Shown piece after piece: positions 11,701 to 22,080 of a stretch of DNA of 64,000 bases. Origin of the DNA: Prostheceraeus crozeri (lineage: Eukaryota > Platyhelminthes > Polycladida > Euryleptidae). Below the pieces are notes generated by a model. It did not search any database. It worked only from the letters and a program-made list of their open reading frames with translations, and was not told the DNA's origin. The DNA lies in contig CAJQUW010012967.1 in assembly GCA_907163375.1 (NCBI GenBank), positions 496,001 to 560,000 of the forward strand. The letters run 5' to 3'. The position numbers were made by a program, and so were the translations under genes. Numbering within the stretch: the stretch's first letter is position 1; every line of letters starts with the position of its first letter.

Positions 11701-14700
11701 TTGTCAACCATGTTCCGTTATAAAAATGAAGCGTCAATGAATTATCGGGATTAACTTGGAAATTTCTTTTCAAATGGTTGAGGTGAAGTGATGAAGACTT
11801 CGTTCCGTTTTGCTGACGTAATTGCCTCTTACGATACACATTTAAGGTTTGTGTGAACACACCCATATAGAGATCGGAAAATGAAGGCACTTCAACCAAG
11901 TATTTTTTTCGATACCAGTTCAAGGCAATAGATGCCACTGGAATCACTTTATTTGTTGAAGCATCAGCGAAGTTAAGTAAAGAATATGCAGTTGTTTGCA
12001 TTTGCTGGGGAAAGTATTGCTTTTCATTGGAGCGTATGCTTTTAAGAATCCAATTCAAAGTTCCAGCAAGTCGTAGATTCACTTCCCGTTTATACAATTT
12101 ATAAGTATTTTCGTCAATGTCTAGCAACGCGACACTTCTTAAAGCCACTGAAAAAGTAGATAGTTTCTGAAAGTTTCCAACATTTGTGTTGTTGTGAAGA
12201 CAATTCATTGCAGACTTCAAAAGCAGTTTCGTTTTATTCTGCATGGCTTTGTCCAAGTCTCCAATTTCCCTAAAAACTGTTAGAATGTATGCGGTCAAAG
12301 TTACATCGTCCTCGTCATTTTCCCAACTAAAACTACGTCCATGTTCACTAAAGCAACCATCGTCCCTAATCTTTGAATGCAAAAATTCAATTGCCTTTGC
12401 GATCACCTTTTCGTCTATGTAGTGAAATCGTCTTGCACTGACAAATGTACGAAGTACAAATGCTGTTAGCCATGTGCTCCCATTCTTATCTGCTTCTCCA
12501 AATGCAGAAAATGATCCATCATTTAATCTGAATTTCATCTGCCATTGATATCTTAAGGCAATAAAGTTTTGCATGTGTTTTATACTCGGGCATTCTGAAT
12601 TCTTCTTTTTACACTTAAAATTATCAATGCTATTGATTCTCCATGCAAGTCTAAAAGCATTTTGCTCTCCGCATCCAAAAGACAGCATAAGAAGATTACT
12701 CAAATTTTGAGGAGAAAATGTTTTAAACAATTTTTGCCAATGGTAAAAGGAATTAATTGATGTTCTATAGTCTCTGCAATGATCAAGAAGTTTTTTTTCA
12801 TCGGGTTTTGTTGAATTCGCCGAACATGATAAAAACATTGGACGTGTCAGTTCATCAGCTTGAATAGCTAAAGTTTTGGTAAAAGTGCTTTTGATGCCTG
12901 TTGTATTGCGTTTAATCAAACATTTAACAGCACTTGGTGATATTTTTACTTCACTTTCTGCTTTGATTTTCATCTCATTGATATAACGAGTTGCCTTCAA
13001 ATATACAGACACTTCCTTTCTTCCAAATTTACACAAGCAGCTTACAATCGTTTGATTCAGCATCATATTCGACGTTATAAACAGCTTGATCTTAATGCAA
13101 TTCTTCACAACACTCTTGATTTCCAAATTTATCATGGCCCCTTCGCCAACTCTCAAGGAATTCGGAAGCTTCATTTCCATTAGAAACGGATGAGTTATCG
13201 TGATGGGAATAGAATCATGCAAAATGATGCCATTCTGTCGGAAGCACATGATGTCTGCGTTTAGCTTTGTTAATCCATAAGGTGAAAGAATAGAAAATCG
13301 TTGCTTGTCAATCAATTGATATCTGAAAAATTTGCGAAATCTGGATTGGTAAACTCGTTTAAAACTGTTCGATTTCAAAGCACGTGGTGAATGTCGACGT
13401 TCATATTGCCCAAGAGGATAACTTACCATTCCGCTACTGCATGGAGCGGACCGTAAAGCAAAATTGCTCAATGCGAAAATACCTGACGCTTTGAAGGCGT
13501 CACTACCATCGATTGCAGGTTCAAGTCTTGGCATGTTTCCACATCTTAAATCTTCTAACTTTCTGTAAGGATCAGCTCGTTTACCTTCAAAAACGGCTTC
13601 AAATTTACTATCCAATGGCTTCATAAAATCACTCTCAAAAGATCTTAACTTTGCAGCAATACTTTCAACGTCGTCAGTTTCAGATAAGGCGTACACACAG
13701 CCTGGGATCCATGACTTGAATGTATTTTCAATGCTTTTTCCAGGAGGGACTACGCTACTCCTAACGGAAAAATTGAATCGATTCTTGCGTTTGTTTTTGA
13801 AACATGAAGATAGCGTATTCAGGTTTACAGATGATGTCACTAACTCTTGTCTTGTATCATTTACTGAGTAAAGGAACCACATCAGAAACTGAGTTGGGAA
13901 TGAAATATCCCTTGATACATCAATTGTAATGTCTCTTGTAAAATAACGCATATCTTGATGCTGTGATGGATTTCGATAAGGTCGGTCAATTTTTGTCAAT
14001 TTACAAAGTGGATATAATGGGCTCCTTCTGTGTAAAAATATTCGCCGAGCTCTTTTCTTACAAGAACGACCTCTATAACCCTTATAACATTGACAGTCAT
14101 TTCCCCTGTAGCAGCAGCCATTGACACAACCTTTACTTTTCTTGCATTGTTTGCAAGCGGTACCATACCAGCCCTCTCTGCACTTGCAAACACCTGGGCT
14201 TCTGCAAACACCTTTATAGCATCCCTTTGGACAAACAGGCGTCTTGCAATTAGGTCCTTGCCATCCAACCAAGCATTTGATCTGAAACAGAAGAAAGTAA
14301 TTCATAGATTGATGCAATCGCATATCTATTATGTTGTTTAAGGTCAGCGGTGCACGACTTGTTTTTATCAAGGGTCAATTATTTTGTGCAAAATATTGGA
14401 GGGCCACTTTTATTATTCATTTTAGATTTATGTCCCTTTTCAGGCAATATTTATACTTAAAATGCAATTGTCGTTAAACTTAACTTGAATTTCAATCATA
14501 AATTACTAAAAATGGTTATAAATTATTATTGTCATTGTTAATAATTGTTACAAACTGTATTTCAAGTTTAGGACAAAAAAGTGTCGAGTGAAGAGTGCAA
14601 AGAATGCAAGTTCACATTTAGGTTTATTCATAACACATTCCATACCATTCCATACATAATCAGTTGTGCGGAATCCTTGCATGATGATACATTCCCATTG

Positions 14701-17700
14701 TCTGTGCTGTCTTCATATATAAAGAATTAATTGCACAATGCAGTTTTCAAAATTTGCAGGCGACACAAAAATCAAAAATAGTTTTGTAATGGTATTACGA
14801 TTTGTGCGTGTACATTGAAAAATCGCATCACCGGTTGATGAATTGCTGTAATACATGAATGGGAGAAAAAAGCAAAAATGTCATTAATGGGAAGTGCTGC
14901 ACTTCTTCTGTCTTGCTAACTGCTTAATATTTGCTGCAATGTTTGATGCAGAAATTCTCAAAGTGCTTTAAGCTTTCATCTGACATGCGCGATCGCAACC
15001 GTGATTCCGTCTGTTTCATCAAAGAAAATTTCTATTTACAAATATATGTGCTACCAAAACATGGAGGCAAATTTTCTATTAAGTTATCTTTTGATTTTTG
15101 TCTTCACATTTTGATGCGTTTAGTCATCGATAGAAATCAATGATATAGCTTCATTATCATCTTCGCCTTTCGGAATCTGCTGACTTAATGTCAGTGAGCT
15201 CCAACTGCAATTCAGATGGAGCAGTTTCAATTTCAACCAAAAATGAATCTGTGAGTAGTTGAGATTCAAAGTCATCTCTGATCAGGAACCGCATGTCCAT
15301 TTCCTCACGCAATAGCTTTAAGGTCTTGAGCAAATCCGGGCACACACGTTATCACGACTATACATATCGGAAAATGCGTCAACTATGAAGCGTTAATTGT
15401 GATTCAAACAATTACAGTTTCAACTGAAATGTTTCATAATAGCAGAAATATCTGTTAATAATTGATTCTTCCCTGGTATCTGCGAATTAAAATGATGAAG
15501 ATGCGCTATGATATCTGCAGGAAAGGTCAAGTCTGACAGCTATTTCTCATCACGTAATGCTCGGAATTCAATATCATACTTCTTGCTGCTGTTAGCTTGG
15601 TGCTGGATAGATTGGGTTAGATTGTTGCTACTCTGGGTCCACTTCGCACATACGGGTGCATCATTTTAACCATAAACATACGTATATGGCAAGCAAAGTA
15701 TGGAGAATAAAGCAGCTTAAACTACGTGCTGAATGAACATTTAGTAGTGCTGACTGAAAGCTATGGAAACTATTTCTCAATTGCATTGCTGAAAATGTTA
15801 TTGATTGCAATTAGGCCTACTAGTTACTCATCAGAAAACGTAATTGATTACAATTACCAATGACAGCAATTGTAATTTGAATTACGAAATTATAAAGTGC
15901 ATTTCAATTAAAACAACTTAAGTCTGATTTTTATCATGTTAATTATTACAAGTTTCTGAAATTATCTGATGAATGAATGAATTATTGTAATTGTTGATTC
16001 TGTGTATTCGTCCTCTCCTTCCAGTGAATCTCTTTTATGTTCATGGTCATATTCATTAAATAACATCTCTGTAAATATTGTATGCTTATCATTCATGAAC
16101 ATTCAAATTATCTATCATCAACTTTTTATTTCAACGGAGTTCTTATCTTGCAAAATATGCATTTCTGATTTCCTAAAAGTAGGCTACATTGGATTGATGC
16201 AGTTAATGATGTCTTCGGGAAATTTGATCATTTATTTGATTACAACAAGATGAAGTAATGACTGTACATCATGTGTAATCTCTTCTATATCTATATACTG
16301 CTTGAAGTTTCTCAAAATAAATGGTATGAGGAAGGTTTATCAAAAGTGCAGAGTCTCGTCTCGCAACCGCATTTCCAATAAATGACTCGGAAGAAGAATT
16401 TGTCTGTAGCTTCTCGGTGACACCTTAAGAAAAGGACGCTTATAATGCTGTGGACATGTGAAGAGATCAGTGGGTGAAACGCGTCTGGAAGATGCAAGTG
16501 GGTGGATGGTCGTCGACCTGTTGGACATCCAAAGAATTCAAGCAGCGATAAGTGAGAAGATCTTTGAACCCTTGGACTCCATATGGAAGATGCAGAGAGT
16601 CGAGTGAAGGAGAGAAACTTATCACAAGCAAACCGCTGAACCCAACATGGATGTACGTAACGATTGACGCTAAATGGCATGCAATCGTGGCTTTTAAATC
16701 GGATAAGTAAGCTGACACCATAAAGTATATACTAGGTAGAGCGGCAACTCAGTATTTAGCCTAATATATCCCTAATGTGCATGCAGTTCCGATTTTATTG
16801 AATGAATTCGAGTTGAGACCCAATGCCAAATGTGAGACAAACAAATTTTTGTAGTTTTGAATAAATAACCACGGACTTGACAGATCATGATGGCAATACA
16901 GAAGGAATAATTGTATTTTACAAATCTTCCATATATCATGACAACCCTAAAGAGGTAATGTTTGTTAAAATAGCAATTCAATGGGAAAAAAGTTCAGCTT
17001 TAAAAATCGAAGTATTTTCTTCAGCGCGATCATTTCACAAACTACCCGGCACTGAAACAGCAAAACATCATAATCAAAGACAATTATTATAATTAATTTT
17101 AAAGGATGTAAATGTGTCCACTTCCACATTACTGTTCAGATTCAAGAAATAGAAAATAAATTTCGTGAATCATAAAATCATGCCGATGAAAACATGAATG
17201 AAAGACATGAAATTTCAGCCAAGAGGCATAATAAGATCTGAACTGTTCCATGAAGACTTGTTTAATAATGCGGATCATGAAATTTGCTTCATAATCAGCT
17301 TATTTCCCGCTTAATTCAGCTGCCTGTTAGTAAATTTTCATTCCATGTGGTAGCTGATTAGTTTTATACTACTTAAATAGAGGTACCAAATCGCTAGTAT
17401 GGAAGCAAGGGAATGATTTGCGAAAATTTAGCTTCTTACAAAGTGATCAAATATATTTTAGACCACAGGAACGTAAACTCCGCAAAAAAAGAATCCTTTG
17501 ATGTTGCTGACATTTTTTGAGTCGACACTCTACATACATGTACTTACTCTATGGCTGACATCTTATTTGGAAGGAGTTTACATTCGCCATTTACTTACCT
17601 TGGGTATTTTTGTCTTTGAAGGAACACATTTGAAATGTCCAAGTTCATCGTTGTCTTGATCGCGGCATAATTGTCTTGGTCGTTTAATGGGATTGAAGCG

Positions 17701-19242
17701 CTGCTCTGAAATGATTCCATTTCTATTTGTTGCCCACAGATTGATAATTTTGTCATGAATAGGAACGTTTGCTTCTAATCGCAATCTAATTTTCCCGCTT
17801 TTGCAGCCGCTTTGCTTTATTCTATCCAGTGGATAGATTTGCATATAAACATTATTCAGAGAATGAATAGGTTTAATGTATGCAGCTGCTGATTTTGCCT
17901 TCGAAGTCGTTAACCTTACTTCGACCACGTAAGACGTTTGTGGAAACTGTGGAATGCTGATATCAACGACGCCATAGTTGTTTGTGATATAATATTCTTT
18001 GAAGCCCCAGTCTTGATGTGCTCGAAGTGACTCCCATCCTGCCCAGTATCGCGAAGCTGACATGCTGAGTCTAACATTAGGCTGTGGGACGCCATTAAGG
18101 TCAACAACTATTGCACGACCATAATACGGAAGATCAGGACGTTGAAGTTTCGGGAATTTCATTATAATTTTTAGCCAGTGTCGTTCAACTTTGCCGCCAA
18201 ACATTTCTTCAGATAGAGTTTCATTTGTTTCCACGTCTGTAACCGTCGCTTTTACCGAAACATAAGAAGCCATATAGCGATAAGAAGGAAATGTTTTCAG
18301 AAGCTCTGGAGTTGATATGTTGAAACTTGAGCATGGCAGTCTTCCATCAGTCACACCAGATCTTTGTATGCAGGCATATTTGCGCCGCTGGCTCATAAAA
18401 TGATTTTTATTTTGTGGAAACACGCAAAATTTAGCCGAAGTTGAAGCATTAAAGGGAAGACCGTTTTTGTACCTTGCACAGACTTCATACTTAATTACTT
18501 GCGCATTGATGAATATATATGGTGGGCGATTTACAGATATTCTAAAATGTGGCAACGTATTTGCAACCAAAAACTTATGTTCCTTTCTGACACCATTAAC
18601 AATGACAGCAATGATCCAATTCCCTATGAAAGTCTCTTTCGCAAGTTGAAATGTAAATCCTTTAATTCCTTTTAGAGAAGTGACATTTCTCCATCTAGAA
18701 AGACGAATTCCATTCGGAGTGAAGACGGATATATCGTCAAAATTGGACCGACAAATTACAAGTTGTGGAGAAAGGCAGTACACCTGGAATTCTACAATAT
18801 CACCACCTTTATATATTGATTGATTGGTCTGAACGACAATTTTTGGAATGCCACGAATAACCGGAAGAACTATTTTTGGCGAAATAACTTTCGAAGATGG
18901 ATCAGTACAGTTTCTTTGAATCGCACAAAGTCGGATGCGAAAAGTCAATTGAATTCGATCACTCGTAAAATTCTTGAAAGGAATTCGATAACTTATGGCG
19001 CTTCTTTCATTTTTCAATAATACGTCCTTACTTTGATGCCGTCTATTAGTTTTCAAGTCAACACTCAATATGGAAACAGCTGCGTTTTGGGGACCAACAT
19101 GGATAGGAATTAAATGCTCAGTATCTGCTGATATGACGCGTGGTAGGCCAATCACATGAAATCCATTGCAGTCGGTAATACTCAAGGAAAGGATAGAGAA
19201 TGTGGATCCAAGAATAATCTGGTAGTAGTACGACCGTAGCAT
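5357..19242 (-). CDS. Alpha-2-macroglobulin/CD109-like thioester protein with EGF insert (4 exons)
   Basis: Coding exons on the minus strand are 19242-17599, 14281-11698, 8540-8362 and 5764-5357. All six splice sites are GT/AG and the phases join cleanly (0, 1, 0), giving about 1604 residues. The order is signal peptide, macroglobulin (MG) domains 1-4, start of MG5, an EGF-like block (residues about 526-622), rest of MG5, MG6-MG7, thioester domain with GCGEQN (Cys1085, Gln1088) and the MG8 receptor-binding domain. Known family members are secreted or surface proteins that trap proteases or opsonise targets through the reactive thioester. The position that is catalytic His in complement C3 appears to be Ser, which points to the A2M/CD109 side rather than C3. 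The EGF block and the low intron number are unusual; vertebrate A2M has 36 exons. Subfamily is inferred, not proven. Confidence 0.85.
6147..7087. mobile_element. hAT-type non-autonomous element in intron 3 of the thioester gene
   Basis: The ends are perfect 14-bp inverted repeats, TAGGGTTCGCAGCC, flanked by an exact 8-bp duplication GTTTGGTG (6139-6146 and 7088-7095), the hallmark of hAT transposons. The 941-bp interior has no recognisable transposase. It contains a perfect 30-bp palindrome at about 6450-6479 (GATTTTTGCTGTTTT and its complement). The ends resemble those of the larger hAT at 37887 (TAGGGTTGTAA), so a related transposase may have moved it. Confidence 0.85.
8110..8185 (+). repeat. 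tRNA-like SINE head (B-box exact)
   Basis: GGTTCGATTCC at about 8169 matches the RNA polymerase III B-box and is enclosed by a TGGG/CCCA stem as in a tRNA T-arm. An A-box-like GGTGAGCATCGCT lies about 50 nt upstream. No full tRNA cloverleaf forms. A tRNA-derived SINE relic is the best reading. Confidence 0.35.
8362..8540 (-). CDS. Thioester protein exon 3: linker and first part of the C-terminal region
   Basis: A 179-nt exon. The acceptor ccttcttcag|AC follows a good pyrimidine tract; the donor is AAT|GTAAGT. It completes the split codon from exon 2 and adds 59 residues (1411-1469). ANGCSIHV and RFVNLSVNATQHPNQC correspond to the conserved GxGC strand and the F-L-V...C strand just before MG8 in A2M. 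It is needed to keep the frame, because exon 2 cannot be joined in frame to exon 4 at canonical sites that preserve the MG8 pattern. Confidence 0.75.
9337..9790 (+). repeat. Dispersed repeat family A, copy 1
   Basis: This segment is similar along its length to 44692-45172. Shared blocks include CACAGAGAT, GTGATTGGCCAA, GAACACACGA, GTGATAAATTC, ATTCAG.CTTGAATTTG and the 3' block GACAAAGCAATTTATCTCTG. No coding capacity and no obvious terminal repeats were seen. It lies in intron 2 of the thioester gene. Confidence 0.7.
10898..11521. mobile_element. hAT-type MITE with G+C-rich subterminal repeats
   Basis: The ends are CAGATCTGGAAG and, inverted, CAGAGCTGGAAG (11 of 12 match). The flanks TAGTGTAT and TAGTCTAT form an 8-bp target duplication with one difference. 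Next to each end are stacked GGCCGGGGC-like words, standing out sharply from the A+T-rich surroundings. There is no transposase frame. It lies in intron 2 of the thioester gene. Confidence 0.65.
11698..14281 (-). CDS. Thioester protein exon 2: EGF-like repeats, MG5-MG7 and thioester domain
   Basis: The acceptor is ctgtttcag|ATC at 14282 (phase 0) and the donor ATAA|GTAAGT at 11697 (phase 1); the exon covers residues 549-1409. It opens with the end of one EGF-like unit (Cys551, Cys560) and two full ones (Cys565-591 and Cys594-622) in the spacing of Delta/WIF-type EGF modules (GW.G..C). A basic run KKRARR (623-628) follows, then the remainder of MG5 (PTQFLMWFLYSVND), MG6 and MG7. The thioester motif lies at 12676-12659. 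Downstream, STWLTAFVLRTF and DDGCFSEHG match the thioester domain of A2M closely. The residue preceding the motif by two is Ser rather than the usual Pro. The canonical MG7 tryptophans after RKFF are missing. Confidence 0.85.
14346..14879. other. Intron 1 of thioester gene, unremarkable part
   Basis: A+T-rich sequence between the exon 2 acceptor region and the hAT relic; I see nothing specific in it. Confidence 0.4.
14880..15345 (-). pseudogene. Decayed hAT transposase C-terminus (ZBED5/FAM200/GTF2IRD2-like)
   Basis: On the minus strand, 15345-15157 reads MRFLIRDDFESQL then APSELQLELTDIKS, which matches the conserved segment (..P..LQLELIDLQ..) of the ZBED5/FAM200-type hAT proteins. After a damaged stretch, the segment near 14960-14885 reads LRISASNIAANIKQLARQ, resembling the C-terminal LR...S...P.I..L tail. 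Several stops and frame changes separate the pieces. It lies in intron 1 of the thioester gene. Confidence 0.55.
16430..16690 (+). mobile_element. LINE 3' coding-end fragment
   Basis: The plus strand reads CGHVKR, then GRRPVGHPK, then EDL.TLGLHMEDAESR in interrupted frames. This is the characteristic C-terminal tail of many LINE ORF2 proteins (GRRPxGRPxxxW..D...DL..LG...EDA.DR..WR). The piece is 5'-truncated and carries stops. Confidence 0.55.
16735..17090 (+). repeat. Dispersed repeat family B, copy 1
   Basis: Collinear similarity with 50915-51290: CAACTCA.TATT, CCGATTTTATT/TCGATTTTGTT, GA.AGATCAT..TGGCAATA.AGAAG, and the 3' block ACAATCAAAGAC/TAATCAAAGAC followed by TATAATTAA. Noncoding; no terminal inverted repeats recognised. 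It lies in intron 1 of the thioester gene. Confidence 0.6.
17599..19242 (-). CDS. Thioester protein exon 1: signal peptide, MG1-MG4 and start of MG5
   Basis: This exon encodes residues 1-548. The ATG at 19242 is followed by a hydrophobic leader (about residues 8-22). MG2 begins near residue 126 and carries the family pattern of VVQTNQSIYKGGD (matching the usual IQTDKPIYKPGD). GNWIIAV ends MG2 and PHFRISVNRPPYI opens MG3. MG4 spans roughly 352-455. The last recognisable MG5 strand pair is around LWATNRNGIIS (502-512). The exon then leaves the family pattern with Cys526 and Cys539, the probable first half of an EGF-like module split by the intron. The donor at 17598 reads AAG|GTAAGT, phase 0. 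It contains several N-glycosylation sequons, such as NFT, NCT and NET. Confidence 0.85.
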
Positions 19243-20549
19243 GGTGAGATGTGAGCCAGCACACTAACTAGTCGATATATTCGAATGGATAAACAATAGG
19301 TCAAGTGATCATAGTCGAGATAAGCGAAGAACTCTCACACTTGATAACCTTCACAATAGCCAGCACGCTATATAACGGTCAAGCATGTTATTAACAATAG
19401 CCGACCCATTAAAAATCAGCGTCCCAAAAATGGGACACATTTAACTTTCAGTGATAGTAGTGATTGAGTTATATGACTGTTTTTCTTGTGGACGATTTAT
19501 CGAAGGGCTCATTGAATTAACATCATCAGACGCTTTTAATAAGTGGTAATCAAAAGTTAACTGCAAGTGAATTGGACTGAGCAGTCAATCATTTTAAATT
19601 TCAACAAGGATTAGTCAACCAATTAATTCAATTGCAGTGAGTTTCAAATATTCCTTGAGGATCAATATATTGGTTTTATATGGAGTCATAAATTAAATAA
19701 ACTAAATATTTATAATATAGATAAATATGAGCATCATCAGTCACTACTGAAATGGGCCCTAAACATATACATTACAGTTGACATGCACATTGAAATGTTT
19801 TTCACAACGAAATAACCCCTGCAAAAACTGGATTTTTAACTTTCGGAAAATTCTACTTAGTTCCCCAATTAGACAGAATCATACATAACAATTCAAAAAT
19901 ATACTGGAAACAGCTCCCTGAACTGAAGCAAATGGTTTCACTGAATCAATTGTTGCTGTTGTCACTACTTTTTCAAGTTGAAATTGAAGTCATGATTGAA
20001 ACTATCAAATACTGATCTGAAAAATAGGATGTCCTGAACACGAATACGGTCTTAGAATGAGTAATAATAGTGTTGTTAGTTCATGCTAATAATGGTCATA
20101 ATGATTATTTGACTATCAATGATTTTCACTCTGAATAAATGCAAGGACTAGATCTCAACAGGAAGCAAGGAATAGGACCGTTTTCCACTCTTATGATTTA
20201 GTGTCTCGGTTCACATGCCTTGAAGAACGCGAAAGTTTTCCAAACCACATGTTTTTGCTTTCTGGGCCATCGCTTGTTGGCTGCAGGTTGAAGATTCCAC
20301 CTTTGTAGACCACAGCTTATATGTCAGCTTTTATACAATTATCAGCTTATGCATCTTTTAAGGAAGAAAACTATAGACTGGAAACTTCCAAAAATGACAT
20401 AACGAAACCAAAGAATTCAATTTTTTGGGGAGATTTCGTTCCTGAGGTCTAAAAATTCACTTGATCAATTTTTTGCAGTTAATTTTCGAGATAGTTGTAT
20501 AGCAAAGATAGATAATAGTTAAAATGCTCAAGTTTACACTTGCCTGGAT
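19243..20549. other. Upstream flank of the thioester gene
   Basis: Apart from the TATA-like site at 19368 I see no feature; the stretch is A+T-rich and lacks convincing exons. Confidence 0.4.
19368..19375 (-). promoter_or_regulatory. Candidate TATA box of the thioester-protein gene
   Basis: TTATATAG on the minus strand lies about 125 nt before the start codon at 19242. A start of transcription near 19340 would give a 5' leader of about 100 nt. The evidence is position and sequence only. Confidence 0.35.
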
Positions 20550-21307
20550 TATTTAGTCCGGGAGCTACTGACACTTTCTTCCTTAATTCGCGCAAAAAGA
20601 GCTTAATAGCATGGATTTATAGATCTTGAAACGCTGAATACAAATATCAATTTCTTAAGTGTCAGCCAGTCGCTTTCGGTTATAGGTAAGGTTAAAGGAT
20701 TCCCATTGGAATCCAATGGTAAAATTTAAGAAATATCTATGGATTGTGAAACTCTTGGCAATTTTCGTACATTTTCTTTTGCAGAAAATAAAATATCAGA
20801 ATGCCATGAAATTTGAAATATGGTTGAGTTCAGAACATCAACTTCGATGTAAAAGTTGAAGTGAGTCACATGATTCAGCATTTGATGTCTGAGAGCCTCT
20901 ACAAAGTGAGTAAAATCTCCAAAATTAAGTCAAAACATGAAATTTACTCATTTTGTAGAGGCTCTCAGACATCAAATGCTGAATCATGTGACTCACTTCA
21001 ACTTTTACATCGAAGTTGATGTTCTGAACTCAACCATATTTCAAATTTCATGGCATTCTGATATTTTATTTTCTGCAAAAGAAAATGTACGAAAATTGCC
21101 AAGAGTTTCACAATCCATAGATATTTCTTAAATTTTACCATTGGATTCCAATGGGAATCCTTCAACCTTACCTATAACCGAAAGCGACTGGCTGACACTT
21201 AAGAAATTGATATTTGTATTCAGCGTTTCAAGATATACTAATCGATGCTTTTAAGCCCTTTGTGCGCGAATTTAGGAAGGAAGTGTCAGTAACTCCCGTC
21301 CTAGGTT
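20550..21307. repeat. Long palindrome (two ~370-bp inverted arms, ~20-nt loop)
   Basis: The left arm, about 20558-20915, is repeated inverted at about 20935-21299. The inner ~280 bp are nearly identical and the outer ~90 bp are more diverged. The centre is near 20926. Both arms share, for example, GACATCAAATGCTGAATCA and its complement. A plus-strand open frame across 20937-21131 is only a by-product. It fits a fold-back transposable element, or a head-to-head duplication with gradual loss of identity at the outer ends. Confidence 0.85.
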
Positions 21308-21619
21308 ATAATTCAACTTATTGATGTGGATATCTCCTGTTACTGTCAATAAATCACGTTTTATTTTTTATCTGAATTGCAGACCCACGTATATCTTTTT
21401 AAGTTATGATTATTGTGTTTGATTCTGCTACTCTCTCTGTATCCGGCGATTTGTGTGCCATGAGGCGTAAAAGTAGAAAATAATCTTAATGATAAGGCTG
21501 AGCTTCAAATTGATGGTGGCGCACGGGATGTTCTTCATGTCAAGTATTTTGCTAAACAAAATTTTAAAATATCACTATCTTTCTTATAGCCGAAATTATA
21601 TTTGTTTCTAAAATTATGC

Positions 21620-21666
21620 AGACGGGTCGACCGGTTTTAGCACTAAGTGCTTTTATCAAGACCGAA
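21620..21666 (-). ncRNA. Degenerate hammerhead-ribozyme-like motif of the Penelope-like element
   Basis: The minus strand reads CTTGATAA, a hairpin GCACTTAGTGC, then TAAAAC and CGGTCGACC. The type I hammerhead core is CUGAUGA-helix II-GAAAC with a very short helix III. Order, spacing and hairpin agree, but core bases differ, so the copy is probably inactive. Penelope-like elements are known to carry such ribozymes in their terminal repeats, which supports the reading. Confidence 0.45.
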
Positions 21667-22075
21667 CCAAAAGCAGAAACTTGCAATGGCTGAAGCAATG
21701 CACTTAAACAATGTAACACGATGATCACTCACACAAGTTCATCTTTACGATTGATTTTAGGCTTCAATTTTCTTATCCAGTCATTCTCAGTTAAACGAGT
21801 TTTATTGGGTTATTCAGTCTATCAATAAAGGACAATATGAAGACATCAATTGAAGAAGTGTAATCAGACAGTACAGAAGACATATTAACCGATAGAATAC
21901 GTTGTAATCTCTATTGTCAATGCTGCGACAATGTTCTTGGAAAGGATACCTAAAAGAACGGTTCGCAGAGCGAATGTAGAAATCACCACACAAAGAAGAA
22001 GTGAATTTATAAATAGCATGCCGTTTCTCACAAGAATGATCATCATGCATCATCAAGCATGATCAAAAAGTCACA
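21620..22075 (-). mobile_element. Penelope-like element fragment, GIY-YIG end
   Basis: The minus-strand frame 22056-21814 reads HAIYKFTSSLCGDFYI then FQEHCRSIDNR, matching the GIY-YIG endonuclease of Penelope-like elements (vYKFtC..C...YIG.t.R....R..EH). It is incomplete and decayed; the reverse transcriptase is not seen next to it. A hammerhead-like motif follows at the 3' side (separate entry). Confidence 0.55.
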
Positions 22076-22080
22076 GATTT

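Noticed and set aside
11690-14371. Single-exon 893-residue thioester protein
   Set aside because: The first 30 codons precede a clear acceptor (ctgtttcag) and the last two follow a clear donor (GTAAGT); joining with the other exons gives a complete family architecture.
20937-21131. 65-codon frame in the palindrome
   Set aside because: It lies wholly in one arm of an inverted repeat and has no domain similarity.
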